From NCBI RefSeq assembly GCF_001662485.1, contig NZ_JMTM01000017.1:248001-312000 (forward strand): a stretch of 64,000 bases of DNA, given 5' to 3'. The notes below the pieces were generated by a model. It saw nothing but the letters and a program-made list of their open reading frames with translations, was not told the origin of the DNA and ran no database searches. Below are positions 34,077 through 42,362 of this stretch, piece after piece. Positions within the stretch are counted from its first letter, which is position 1. Each line of letters starts with the position of its first letter. This DNA is from Flavobacterium succinicans. GTDB taxonomy: Bacteria > Bacteroidota > Bacteroidia > Flavobacteriales > Flavobacteriaceae. A program made the translations under genes and the position numbers.

Positions 34077-34454
34077 ATGAATATAGCTGCTAAAAAATTA
34101 GATCTAATAAATTGGTTACTTCATAGTACTGATGAAAGTAAATTAAATGAGTTTTTAGCACTTAAAGCTGTGTTGGATAAAGAAGTCGTTGGGTATTCCT
34201 CTGTCAAAGTAGATAACTTCAATAGTTTAGAAGAACCAAGTGAATCTAGCGCATTTAAAAACAGTAGAGGAAATGAGGAATTCGAAAGTTTAGCCGATAC
34301 TTTGAAAGCAGTAGAAAGAATTTTGAAAAACTATAAATTAAGTTTATTAGAGATTCCAGCAGAACATCAAAAAGAGTTGGATTTAAGATTAGAACTTTAC
34401 AGAAAAAATCCTCAAGATTTACTGGACTGGGAAGATTTTAAGAAAGTTTGGTAA
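34077..34454 (+). CDS. Antitoxin of a RelE/ParE-type module
   Basis: This 125-aa protein begins with the Bacteroidota-style KKLDLINWLLHSTDESKL helix pair. It ends with IPAEHQKELDLRLELYRKNP followed by an acidic-Trp tail, as in addiction-module antitoxins that plug their toxin with a C-terminal peptide. I start it at ATG 34077 in preference to a longer frame. The stop codon overlaps the toxin start as TAATG. Confidence 0.75.
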   Translation: MNIAAKKLDLINWLLHSTDESKLNEFLALKAVLDKEVVGYSSVKVDNFNSLEEPSESSAFKNSRGNEEFESLADTLKAVERILKNYKLSLLEIPAEHQKELDLRLELYRKNPQDLLDWEDFKKVW

Positions 34455-34762
34455 TGATTTATAAATTAAAGTTAGTACCCGTTGTTTATCAGGATTTAAG
34501 AAAAGCAAGAAAATGGTATTTGGAAATAAATAAATCATTAGGTGAAGATTTTAAATTGAAAGTAAACGAAGAGTTCGATTACATCAGAAAATATCCAGCC
34601 CATTACCAGAAACGATATAAGGAAATACGACAAGCCTTTGTTGACAGATTTCCATACACGATTTATTATTTAATTGAAGAAGAATTAAGAATAGTTGTGG
34701 TTGTTGGAGTTTTGGCTCAAAAACAAAGTTTTCAAAGAATAAAAAAAAGATTGAAAAAATAG
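34454..34762 (+). CDS. RelE/ParE-type toxin
   Basis: This 102-aa protein has a RelE/ParE fold: YKLKLVPVVYQDLRKARKWY at the start, SLGEDFKLKVNEEFDYIRKYP in the middle, and a beta hairpin RFPYTIYYLIEEELRIVVVVGVLAQKQ. RelE members cut mRNA on ribosomes; ParE members inhibit gyrase. The absence of a clear catalytic Arg/Tyr set leaves the choice open. It is coupled to its antitoxin by a one-base overlap and closed by a terminator. Confidence 0.85.
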   Translation: MIYKLKLVPVVYQDLRKARKWYLEINKSLGEDFKLKVNEEFDYIRKYPAHYQKRYKEIRQAFVDRFPYTIYYLIEEELRIVVVVGVLAQKQSFQRIKKRLKK

Positions 34763-34769
34763 TACAATG

Positions 34770-34794
34770 ACCGCTTCTTAAGAGCGGTTTTTTT
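34770..34794 (+). terminator. Terminator of the toxin-antitoxin pair
   Basis: ACCGCT and AGCGGT pair around a 7-base loop, followed by seven T, 8 bases after the toxin stop. Confidence 0.88.
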
Positions 34795-34833
34795 AATGAA
34801 TATTTTTTAAAAAAAAATGAAATAAAAAAAGCA

Positions 34834-35625
34834 ATGAAATATAAAATGCTAGTTTTAGATATGGATGACACGCTGCTGACAGACGATCATACCATTTCTG
34901 AAGAAAATAGAGCCATGATTACAATGGCACAAGCAAAAGGAGTCGAAGTGGTTTTGGCATCAGGAAGACCTACGCCAGCCATGACGCATTTTGCGAATGA
35001 TTTGCAAAACAATTACATGATTTCGTTTAATGGAGCTGTAGTTACCGATTTAAAAAACGATGCGGTAATTTTTGAACAATCCTTGACCAAAGAGCAAATT
35101 CATGAACTACATGATTATAGTTTGAAGTCGAAAACGCATATCATTACGTATATTAATGATACTATTGTAAGCGAAACCCACTCTGAATTTATTGAAGTAG
35201 AGCGAAGCATAACAGGTATGCCGCACGAACTAGTTGCTGATTTTAAAGCGGCTGTGACTTCTAATGCAGTAAAATGTATTTTACTTGAAGACCCTTCTTA
35301 TTTGAAAACGGTAGAAAGTGATTTGAAACAAGCAATGCCAGATTTGAGTGTTTCGATGTCGAAACCATTCTTTTTGGAAGTCGCACCAAATGGCATCGAT
35401 AAAGCGGCTAGTATTCAGTTTTTGGCCAAAAGATTGGGCATTGATCAAAAAGAAATCATTGCAGTAGGTAATGCTGGAAACGATTTGACTATGATTCAAT
35501 ATGCGGGATTAGGCGTTTGGGTAGACAATGTAACTCCTGAATTGAGAGGTTTTGGAGATGTTATTGTAGCTTCGAATAATGATCATGGCGTGGCTGAAGT
35601 GATTGAACGCTATATTTTGAGTTAA
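34834..35625 (+). CDS. Cof-type HAD phosphatase
   Basis: This 263-aa HAD hydrolase has motif I LVLDMDDTLL (DxD), motif II VLASGRPT, a C2-type cap and motif III/IV KLGIDQKEIIAVGNAGNDLTM with a GNAxND tail where Cof members usually have GDxxND. It dephosphorylates small sugar or pyridoxal phosphates. Confidence 0.9.
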   Translation: MKYKMLVLDMDDTLLTDDHTISEENRAMITMAQAKGVEVVLASGRPTPAMTHFANDLQNNYMISFNGAVVTDLKNDAVIFEQSLTKEQIHELHDYSLKSKTHIITYINDTIVSETHSEFIEVERSITGMPHELVADFKAAVTSNAVKCILLEDPSYLKTVESDLKQAMPDLSVSMSKPFFLEVAPNGIDKAASIQFLAKRLGIDQKEIIAVGNAGNDLTMIQYAGLGVWVDNVTPELRGFGDVIVASNNDHGVAEVIERYILS

Positions 35626-35652
35626 GAAAACCTCTTTAGTTTAATTAGAATT

Positions 35653-35703
35653 AAAAATATCCGATAATTTTCATCTAGTACAATGAAAAAATCGGATATT
35701 TTT
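35653..35703 (+). terminator. Long hairpin after the HAD gene
   Basis: AAAAATATCCGAT pairs exactly with ATCGGATATTTTT, and inside it TTTTCAT pairs with ATGAAAA around an 8-base loop. It functions as a terminator by its trailing T run, about 30 bases after the HAD stop. Confidence 0.8.
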
Positions 35704-35761
35704 AGTGGTATCCCCTTTAAAATATCTAACTGCTTCATTTTTAATTCTTAGAATTTATATG

Positions 35762-35769
35762 TAAATTTG
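35762..35769 (+). promoter_or_regulatory. -7 box of mtaB
   Basis: TAAATTTG followed by CACC is a typical Bacteroidota -7 region, 45 bases before the mtaB ATG. A -33 TTG is not evident. Confidence 0.45.
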
Positions 35770-35813
35770 CACCCTCAATTTTTTGACAACGATTTCATTA
35801 ATTGAGCTATCTT

Positions 35814-37142
35814 ATGGAAAATAAAAAACGAGTTGCCTTCTATACGCTAGGTTGTAAACTGAACTTTTCAGAAACATCAACCATAGCGAGAAATCTTCAG
35901 GAAGAAGGCTTTGAAAGAGTGGATTTTGAAGAAGTAGCCGATATGTATGTTATCAATACGTGTTCTGTTACAGAAAATGCAGATAAACAATTCAAGCAAG
36001 TTGTGCGTAAAGCAATGAAGCTAAACGACAAAGCCTTTGTAGCCGCTGTGGGTTGTTATGCACAATTAAAGCCAGAAGAACTCGCAGATGTTGACGGTGT
36101 AGATTTGGTTCTGGGCGCCACCGAAAAATTCAAACTAGCAGATTATATTAACGATTTATCCAAAAACGATTTTGGTCAAGTACATTCTTGTGAAATCGCC
36201 GAAGCCGATTTTTATGTAGGCAGTTATTCTATTGGCGACAGAACGAGAGCTTTTTTGAAAGTGCAAGATGGTTGTGATTACAAGTGTACCTACTGTACGA
36301 TTCCACTAGCAAGAGGAATTTCTAGAAGTGATGCTTTAGAAAATGTATTGCAAAATGCTGCCGAAATTTCGCAACAAGGAATCAAAGAAATAGTACTTAC
36401 GGGTGTCAATATTGGCGATTACGGAAAAGGAGAGTTCGGGAACAAAAAACACGAACATACTTTCCTTGATTTGGTAAAAGCGCTTGACGAAGTGGATGGT
36501 ATTGAACGTCTTCGTATTTCATCTATCGAACCTAATTTGTTGAAAAACGAAACCATTGATTTTGTTTCCAAAAGCCGAACATTTGTCCCACATTTTCATA
36601 TTCCTTTGCAATCTGGGAGTAACGATATTTTAAAGTTAATGAAACGTCGTTACCAACGTGAAGTGTATACCGATAGAGTAACCAATATACGTAAAGTAAT
36701 GCCACACGCTTGTATTGGAGTGGATGTTATCGTAGGATTTCCTGGAGAAACCGACGAACATTTCTTGGAAACCTATCATTTTTTGAATGATTTGGATATT
36801 TCTTATTTACACGTTTTTACCTATTCAGAGCGCGATAATACCGAGGCGGCTGTGATGGACGGCGTGGTTCCTAATAATGTTCGCGCCAAACGAAGCAAAA
36901 TGTTACGTGGTTTATCGGTGAAGAAACGCCGTGCTTTTTACGAAAGTCAATTGGGCACCCAAAGAACAGTTTTGTTTGAGGGCGAAAATAAAGAAGGATA
37001 TATTCATGGCTTTACCGAAAATTATGTAAAAGTGAAAACCCCTTGGGACCCAGCCTTAGTGAATACTTTACACGAGGTGCAATTGACCCGAATTGACGAA
37101 GACGGGAGTGTTCGTATGGAGTTTTTGAATGTAGAAGTGTAA
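35814..37142 (+). CDS. mtaB: tRNA t6A37 methylthiotransferase MtaB
   Basis: This 442-aa radical-SAM enzyme has an N-terminal MTTase domain with three cysteines (GCKLNFSE, VINTCSVTE, VGCYAQ). The radical-SAM CxxxCxxC is in DGCDYKCTYCTIP near 150-160. A TRAM domain ends the chain. It adds a methylthio group to t6A at position 37 of tRNAs decoding ANN codons. The start is ATG 35814; a TTG 12 bases earlier is not needed. The name MtaB over MiaB is based on the ARGISRS segment and overall pattern. Confidence 0.92.
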   Translation: MENKKRVAFYTLGCKLNFSETSTIARNLQEEGFERVDFEEVADMYVINTCSVTENADKQFKQVVRKAMKLNDKAFVAAVGCYAQLKPEELADVDGVDLVLGATEKFKLADYINDLSKNDFGQVHSCEIAEADFYVGSYSIGDRTRAFLKVQDGCDYKCTYCTIPLARGISRSDALENVLQNAAEISQQGIKEIVLTGVNIGDYGKGEFGNKKHEHTFLDLVKALDEVDGIERLRISSIEPNLLKNETIDFVSKSRTFVPHFHIPLQSGSNDILKLMKRRYQREVYTDRVTNIRKVMPHACIGVDVIVGFPGETDEHFLETYHFLNDLDISYLHVFTYSERDNTEAAVMDGVVPNNVRAKRSKMLRGLSVKKRRAFYESQLGTQRTVLFEGENKEGYIHGFTENYVKVKTPWDPALVNTLHEVQLTRIDEDGSVRMEFLNVEV

Positions 37143-37170
37143 TTGTTAAACACTTATTTATAATAGTATT

Positions 37171-37206
37171 AAGCGAGTAAGATTGAATTCTTACTCGCTT
37201 TTTTAT
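37171..37206 (+). terminator. Terminator of mtaB
   Basis: A perfect 12-bp stem AAGCGAGTAAGA / TCTTACTCGCTT has a 6-base loop and a T run on the plus strand. Confidence 0.92.
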
Positions 37207-37243
37207 TTTATTTCTAACTGCTATTAGAAACTAAAAGCAACTT

Positions 37244-39397
37244 TTAATTTGCAGCTTCTACCAAGCGGATGAATTCGGCTTTGTATCCTTCTGAGTCATT
37301 AGTTAAGCCTTGTTTAGCCAAAGCAATAATGTCTTTTGAAGAAGAATTCGCAATCAGTTTTGAATCTCTCAATTTTAAACCAAACCAAGCTACGGCATTA
37401 CTAAATTTAAAATCATCGCTGGTGTTTTGTAGCAAGATACTTTTGTTTTCTATGGTTTGAACCATTTCGATGCTTTGGTCACCATCTGGTTTTTTGTAAC
37501 GGAATTTTATGGTCGCTAACTCGTTAGTGTATTTATTTTCTGTTGGAGTAGTAGTGGTGTATTTTAGTTCATCTGCTTCTGTATAAAATTTACTTTTGCT
37601 GCCCGCTGGTATAATTTCATACAAAGCCGTCACCGAATGATTACTGCCTAATTCTCCCGCATCAATGGCATCATTTTTAAAATCTTCAGGTCTTAGTTTT
37701 CGGTTTTCATACCCAATTAATCGGTAGGCTTTCACTTGGTTGGGATTGAATTCAATTTGAATTTTTACATCTTTAGCAATTGCAAACATCGACCCTTTAA
37801 ATTCTTTACCCAGAAATCGATTCGCTTCTTGAATGGTATCAATGTAAGCATAATTGCCGTTACCTTTGTTAGCCAATATTTCCATTTTACTGTCTTTGTA
37901 ATTTCCCATTCCGTAGCCTAAACAAGTTAAGAATACACCAGATTTTCTTTTTTCTTCGATAAGGTTTTCCATATCAGCATTAGAAGAACTTCCTACATTA
38001 AAGTCGCCATCAGTGGCCAAAATCACTCTGTTGTTGCCTCCTTTTATGAAGTTTTCTGCTGCAATTTTATAGGCAAGCGTAATGCCTTCGCCACCTGCGG
38101 TACTTCCTCCTGCGTTGAGTTTTTCTAATGCAGTATTTATGGTTTCTTTTTCATCTCCAGAGGTTGGAGGTAATACTAGACCAGCGGCTCCGGCATACAC
38201 TACAATCGATACTTTGTCTTTGGCTCTCAACTCATTTACCAAAATTTTCATAGATTGTTTTAGTAAGGGTAACTTATTTGCAGCACTCATAGACCCTGAA
38301 ACATCAATCAAGAAAACCAAATTCGAGGCTGGCAAATCAAGGGTTGGAATGTTTTTTCCTTGCAATCCAATTTTCAAAATTTTAGTATCGGTATTCCACG
38401 GACTGTGACTCAATTCATTTTGAATAGCAAACGGATTTTGGTCATTAGGTTGTGCGTAATTGTATTTGAAAAAATTAACCATTTCCTCTACACGAACCGC
38501 ATCTTTAGGTACTTTTTGTCCGTTGTTAATCATACGTCTTACATTGGTATAAGAGGCATTATCAACATCAATAGAAAAAGTGGAAAGCGGTGCTGTTTTA
38601 GGACTTTCAAATGCATTTTCTACAAAACTTTCGTAATCTTCATCATTGATTGGTTCTGGTTGATAAGGATGGAGTTGTTGTAGTCTTTTGTTTATTTCTT
38701 TCTCGCTTAAGTTTTTATAGATTTCATTTTTCGAGTTGATGATAACTACACCATTTGCGGCTCTTGCTCCGTATAGAGAAGTGGCAGCACTGTCTTTGAG
38801 TACTTTTACATCCTGAATATCATTCGGGTTGATTTTAGCTAGAGCATTCGATTTTACAGGCACACCATCGATGATATACAGCGGTTCATTTTTAGAAGAA
38901 ATACTATTCGTACCTCTAATGACGATGCTTTGCGGAGCGTTGGCAATGGCGTTAGTGTTAGACGAAATGGTCAATCCTGCGACACGACCTTCGAGCTTTT
39001 GAACGGATGCAGCGGTCGAGGCTTTCTTTTTTTCATAGAAAGCATTATCCGATTCATAATCGACGTTACTACCGTAGCCTACTACGACTACTTCACTTAG
39101 TGACATTTGGTCTGCCACTAGTTTTACATTAATGATGTTTTGTTCTCCCACTTTTTTAGTTTGCGGTTTATAACCAATGTAACTAAACACCAATTGGTCT
39201 CCTTTTTGCGCTTGAATGGTATACTTGCCATCAAAATTTGTACTAGCATTCGCTTTTGAATTTTTGTTGACAATGGTCACTCCAGGAAGCGGGGCAGAGG
39301 CGTCAGAAACGATTCCAGTAATCGTTTTTTCTTGTGCTTTTGTTACGAAACATATAAGCATAGCAAGACCTAATGAAATAAGTTTTACGTTTTTCAT
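37244..39397 (-). CDS. Secreted VWA-domain protein with TonB-plug segment
   Basis: This 717-aa exported protein has a signal peptide (1-21), a CarboxypepD_reg-like domain (23-95) and a TonB-receptor-type plug (about 100-222) including SEVVVVGYGS, PLYIIDGVPV and DIQDVKVLKDSAATSLYGARAANGVVII. A YfbK-type VWA module follows: N-terminal part 245-340, MIDAS DVSGSMS at 365-371 and a C-terminal DUF3520-like region. The plug lacks any beta-barrel, so it is not a receptor. It is the third gene behind an ECF sigma factor and a membrane anti-sigma-like protein with the same plug signature. A role in envelope stress sensing or adhesion is inferred. Confidence 0.88.
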   Translation of the reverse strand: MKNVKLISLGLAMLICFVTKAQEKTITGIVSDASAPLPGVTIVNKNSKANASTNFDGKYTIQAQKGDQLVFSYIGYKPQTKKVGEQNIINVKLVADQMSLSEVVVVGYGSNVDYESDNAFYEKKKASTAASVQKLEGRVAGLTISSNTNAIANAPQSIVIRGTNSISSKNEPLYIIDGVPVKSNALAKINPNDIQDVKVLKDSAATSLYGARAANGVVIINSKNEIYKNLSEKEINKRLQQLHPYQPEPINDEDYESFVENAFESPKTAPLSTFSIDVDNASYTNVRRMINNGQKVPKDAVRVEEMVNFFKYNYAQPNDQNPFAIQNELSHSPWNTDTKILKIGLQGKNIPTLDLPASNLVFLIDVSGSMSAANKLPLLKQSMKILVNELRAKDKVSIVVYAGAAGLVLPPTSGDEKETINTALEKLNAGGSTAGGEGITLAYKIAAENFIKGGNNRVILATDGDFNVGSSSNADMENLIEEKRKSGVFLTCLGYGMGNYKDSKMEILANKGNGNYAYIDTIQEANRFLGKEFKGSMFAIAKDVKIQIEFNPNQVKAYRLIGYENRKLRPEDFKNDAIDAGELGSNHSVTALYEIIPAGSKSKFYTEADELKYTTTTPTENKYTNELATIKFRYKKPDGDQSIEMVQTIENKSILLQNTSDDFKFSNAVAWFGLKLRDSKLIANSSSKDIIALAKQGLTNDSEGYKAEFIRLVEAAN

Positions 39398-39432
39398 AAT
39401 CGTGTTTTTTTAAGATTAGTGTTAGGGGATTC

Positions 39433-40377
39433 CTATTTTTGGACTGCGGGTTTTCCTGTTTTTGTAGTGATAATTACGACACCTTTTTTACCTTTTTCGC
39501 CATATTTTGAAACGGCATCAGTGTCTTTAAGAATGACAATGGTCTTAATGTCTTGATGATTGAGAGGCGCATAAGGACTTTTAGGCTGTGGACCAAATAA
39601 ATCATCCTCCGAAAAGTAATGCCCATCAATGATATAAAGTGGATTATTTAAAACTATCACCGATTCTAAGTTCTCAGGTTTAAAATTAGAAAGTTCTTCT
39701 TGCATAATGCGTTCTCTTTTTGAGGCATTACTGTCTGAAAGTGCAGTGTTGTCAATCACGACCAATGGACTACTTTTTTTAGCACGCTCTTGACTTTTTT
39801 CAGCAAAAGCCATTTTGTAACTGGCTTTCTCTTTGGCTACTGAAGCAGGAGCCGCCAATTTTTGTTCTATTGCATTCGATTCAGCATCCTTTTCATCCGC
39901 TACTTCCGAACTTGCCCTTGCTGTAGCGATTTCAGGAATACTAATAGCATTTGTTGCACTACTCATTATCGTGTCATTGGATTGCGTGTTATGAACCGCA
40001 ACTTCTTGCCCAATACTATTGTTGATGATTGCTTCAGCTTCAGCTTTAGGTACGATGACAGGAGTACTGTTGGTTATGTTTTCGTTAGTTTCAATCGCCG
40101 ATGGATTGTTTTTTGTGGTTGTAGTAACCACCTTTGGAGCTTCTTGAATACTTTTCGGTCTGGGCGAATTCAAAAACTGAAAGCCAATCGAAAGCACCAA
40201 TAAAAGCGATGCGGCTACGGCGATTTTTTTCCATAAAGCGATAGTTTTTTTAGCTTCTTTTTTGTCTAGTTTCTCTTCTAAGCGCGACCATACTTTTTCC
40301 ATTGCAGGAAAATCTTGGTTTTCAGCATTTCGCTCAGCTTCTTTTATTTGTTCGAATAATTTATCTTGATAGTCCAT
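39433..40377 (-). CDS. Membrane anti-sigma-like protein with C-terminal plug motif
   Basis: This 314-aa bitopic protein has an acidic cytoplasmic N-terminus (1-47, PAMEKVWSRLEEKLDKKEAKK), one transmembrane helix at about 51-68 (KIAVAASLLLVLSIGFQF), a low-complexity periplasmic region and a C-terminal 75-residue segment VLNNPLYIIDGHYF ... DIKTIVILKDTDAVSKYGEKG...GVVIITT, the conserved core of TonB-receptor plugs. The start is 2 bases after the sigma-factor stop, so the pair is coupled. The layout fits an anti-sigma factor whose periplasmic end could contact TonB or SusC-like proteins. That function is inferred. Confidence 0.8.
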   Translation of the reverse strand: MDYQDKLFEQIKEAERNAENQDFPAMEKVWSRLEEKLDKKEAKKTIALWKKIAVAASLLLVLSIGFQFLNSPRPKSIQEAPKVVTTTTKNNPSAIETNENITNSTPVIVPKAEAEAIINNSIGQEVAVHNTQSNDTIMSSATNAISIPEIATARASSEVADEKDAESNAIEQKLAAPASVAKEKASYKMAFAEKSQERAKKSSPLVVIDNTALSDSNASKRERIMQEELSNFKPENLESVIVLNNPLYIIDGHYFSEDDLFGPQPKSPYAPLNHQDIKTIVILKDTDAVSKYGEKGKKGVVIITTKTGKPAVQK

Positions 40378-40379
40378 AC

Positions 40380-40916
40380 CTATTTTGCTTTTTGATAATA
40401 GAGGTTGTTCACCAGTTCCTTTAGTTTACTTTTGGCGGCATTCAATTGTGATTTTGAGGTGCCCTCAGAGATTTGCAACAAACTCGCAATCTCCTTGTGT
40501 CCATAGCCTTCTATCACAAAAAGAGTAAAAATAGTTTTGCATCCCTCTGGAATATGGTTCAAAAGTTCCAATAAATCGGCTTCTTCAAGCGCTGTGATTT
40601 CTTCAGTAAAAGGCTGCGAAAGCAATTTCACATCATCCAAATACATATTGAAATTGGTGTTTTTTTTAATTGCTGCTAAACAGTGATTCACCGTTATTTT
40701 TCGGCACCAAGCCTCAAAAGCCAGCACCTCTTTCAACTGGTCTATTTTGGTGAAAATTGTATAAAAAGCGTCGGCCAAAACTTCTTCAATATCTTCCTCC
40801 TTTTTAAGATAGCGCTTGCAAGTGCGATACAGCTTGGGCGCCATATAGTCATACACCTGTCGCTGAGCATCACGGTGCATTTTTTTGCAGTTAGAGAGTA
40901 GGGTTTCGTTTATCAC
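40380..40916 (-). CDS. ECF sigma factor
   Basis: A sigma-70 family ECF factor of 178 aa. Region 2 covers about 10-80 (AQRQVYDYMAPKLYRTCKRYLKKEEDIEEVLADAF). Region 4 covers 115-170 (IPEGCKTIFTLFVIEGYGHKEIASLLQISEGTSKSQLNAAKSKLKE). No ATG is available before region 2. The GTG at 40914-40916 gives the family-like start MINETLL; a TTG at 40976 would be 20 codons longer. It is coupled to an anti-sigma-like gene. Confidence 0.9.
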   Translation of the reverse strand: MINETLLSNCKKMHRDAQRQVYDYMAPKLYRTCKRYLKKEEDIEEVLADAFYTIFTKIDQLKEVLAFEAWCRKITVNHCLAAIKKNTNFNMYLDDVKLLSQPFTEEITALEEADLLELLNHIPEGCKTIFTLFVIEGYGHKEIASLLQISEGTSKSQLNAAKSKLKELVNNLYYQKAK

Positions 40917-41062
40917 AATTGATGTCTTTATTACTAAAGAGCGATTAAAAATCAAAAAGGTTGGGAAGCCTATCAAAAAAATATTCTTTTTTTACTACAA
41001 TCATCAGGAATTCTAGTTTTAAAAATGAATGTAGGAGCGCCAACACAAGGCTTTCTGGTTAG

Positions 41063-41155
41063 CAGGATTCCCGCTGTACGTTATATCTTTTTTATAACTG
41101 TCAGGTCCAAAAACCTGCCAGCTATAAAAAAGGATGCCACTGCAATCGGGGCTAT
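41063..41155 (-). repeat. TAGCCCCG-type palindromic repeat, copy 5
   Basis: On the minus strand: TAGCCCCGATTGCAGTGG, CATCC, inner stem TTTTTTATA / TATAAAAAA around a second hairpin (GGCAGGTTTTTGGACCTG), then GATATAACGTACAGCGGGA. The inner stem sequence is unlike the other copies yet fully self-complementary. Confidence 0.82.
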
Positions 41156-41197
41156 AAGCCAACATTGTGCTTTTTTGGAAGCAATTTAACTTGCTAC

Positions 41198-42037
41198 TTA
41201 AAGGGTACGCTTGTCAAGTACCAATTTATAAATATTCGTCTCCAACACTTCCGAGTCTTTGTCTTCGCATAACAAAAACGCCACTGTTTTGTCCGAATTT
41301 TGATAGAGGGTAAGGCCTTCAAATTTATGGGTATCGCTTATTTTTTGCGTAAATTCTAGTTTCATTGTTTCTATATCTATTACCCCAATCAAGCTGCCCT
41401 TTACTTCTCCATCATTATACGTCGATTGTGTATCTTCAGCGGTTGCCAAAAAATAAATTTTAGTATCCACCAAAACGGCATCGGTAAAACTGCTGCGCAC
41501 CCCATTAATTTTAGGCAACTTATACTCGTTGCTAATCATATTAAATTCGTTGATTAGATTTTTACCATAAATCGTAAAAATCACATTTTTGCTCTTTTTC
41601 CCGTTCCCACGATTAAAAAGCATCCATTCTTTGCCGTTATAAATAGCCCCTTCCAGATTAAAGTCATCGGCTTTGATTTGGCCAAAACTTTGCATCACGC
41701 CATACAAATCCTTCAAATCATTGGTTTTAATCTCTTTTTCGGTTGTATTGATTTCGACCATTTTGTTGCGTTTCGGGGTAGAACCAGAACCGAAAACATA
41801 CAATTTATCATCAAAACTCGTGATGGCTTCAAAATCTGGTTTTTCTTTTTTAGCAATATTTGCGCTGGCGTTTTCAATAATGGCGTGTTGTTGTAAGTTC
41901 TTGGCTTCCATATTGTATTCGTACAAATAGCCGCTGTTATCACCAATAACATACAAGGAAGGCGATTTGTAAATAAGACCAGAAGCAGAACCAATTCCTA
42001 TGATTTGAAATAAAAGCTCGAGTGTGAATTTTTCCAT
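41198..42037 (-). CDS. Uncharacterised beta-rich protein (propeller-like)
   Basis: This 279-aa protein consists of repeated short beta strands with aromatic and Asp-Gly turns (LYVIGDNSGYLYEYN, AITSFDDKLYVFGSG, FNLEGAIYNGKEWMLFN, LIGVIDIETMKLEFTQ). The spacing suggests a five- or six-bladed beta-propeller. No signal peptide is obvious, so it could be cytosolic. I know similar proteins only as hypothetical proteins of Bacteroidota. It is monocistronic, bounded by a repeat downstream and a gene-free region upstream. Confidence 0.65.
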   Translation of the reverse strand: MEKFTLELLFQIIGIGSASGLIYKSPSLYVIGDNSGYLYEYNMEAKNLQQHAIIENASANIAKKEKPDFEAITSFDDKLYVFGSGSTPKRNKMVEINTTEKEIKTNDLKDLYGVMQSFGQIKADDFNLEGAIYNGKEWMLFNRGNGKKSKNVIFTIYGKNLINEFNMISNEYKLPKINGVRSSFTDAVLVDTKIYFLATAEDTQSTYNDGEVKGSLIGVIDIETMKLEFTQKISDTHKFEGLTLYQNSDKTVAFLLCEDKDSEVLETNIYKLVLDKRTL

Positions 42038-42362
42038 TGCATTATAAAATTTGTATCAATATTCCATTAAAGTGCGGAATACAGATGAATTAAAAATCAA
42101 CTAAAGTAATGATTTGTCGTCAAAATCCTTTCGTTTAAGCGGACTTTAGAAGTTTCTTTTCAATTTTTTTGAGAAAGATAGTTAGGCTTTACTCTTCATT
42201 GTTAATTCAATTTAAACGGAGTATGTGCTTACTGTTATCATGTAAATTTTAGATTAAATTATAATTTAAAATCTTACGAATTGATAGCTGTTTCTTAATT
42301 CTAAAGTGACAATAGGTTTAAATTCATGCGTTTATTTTGCAGGTATAAAAAAACATAAATCA
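42038..42362. other. Gene-free region between the propeller-like gene and phoX-like gene
   Basis: About 325 AT-rich bases contain no gene or structured repeat that I can see. TTTATTTTGCAGG at about 42330 resembles a -7 element but does not fully match TAnnTTTG. Confidence 0.55.
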
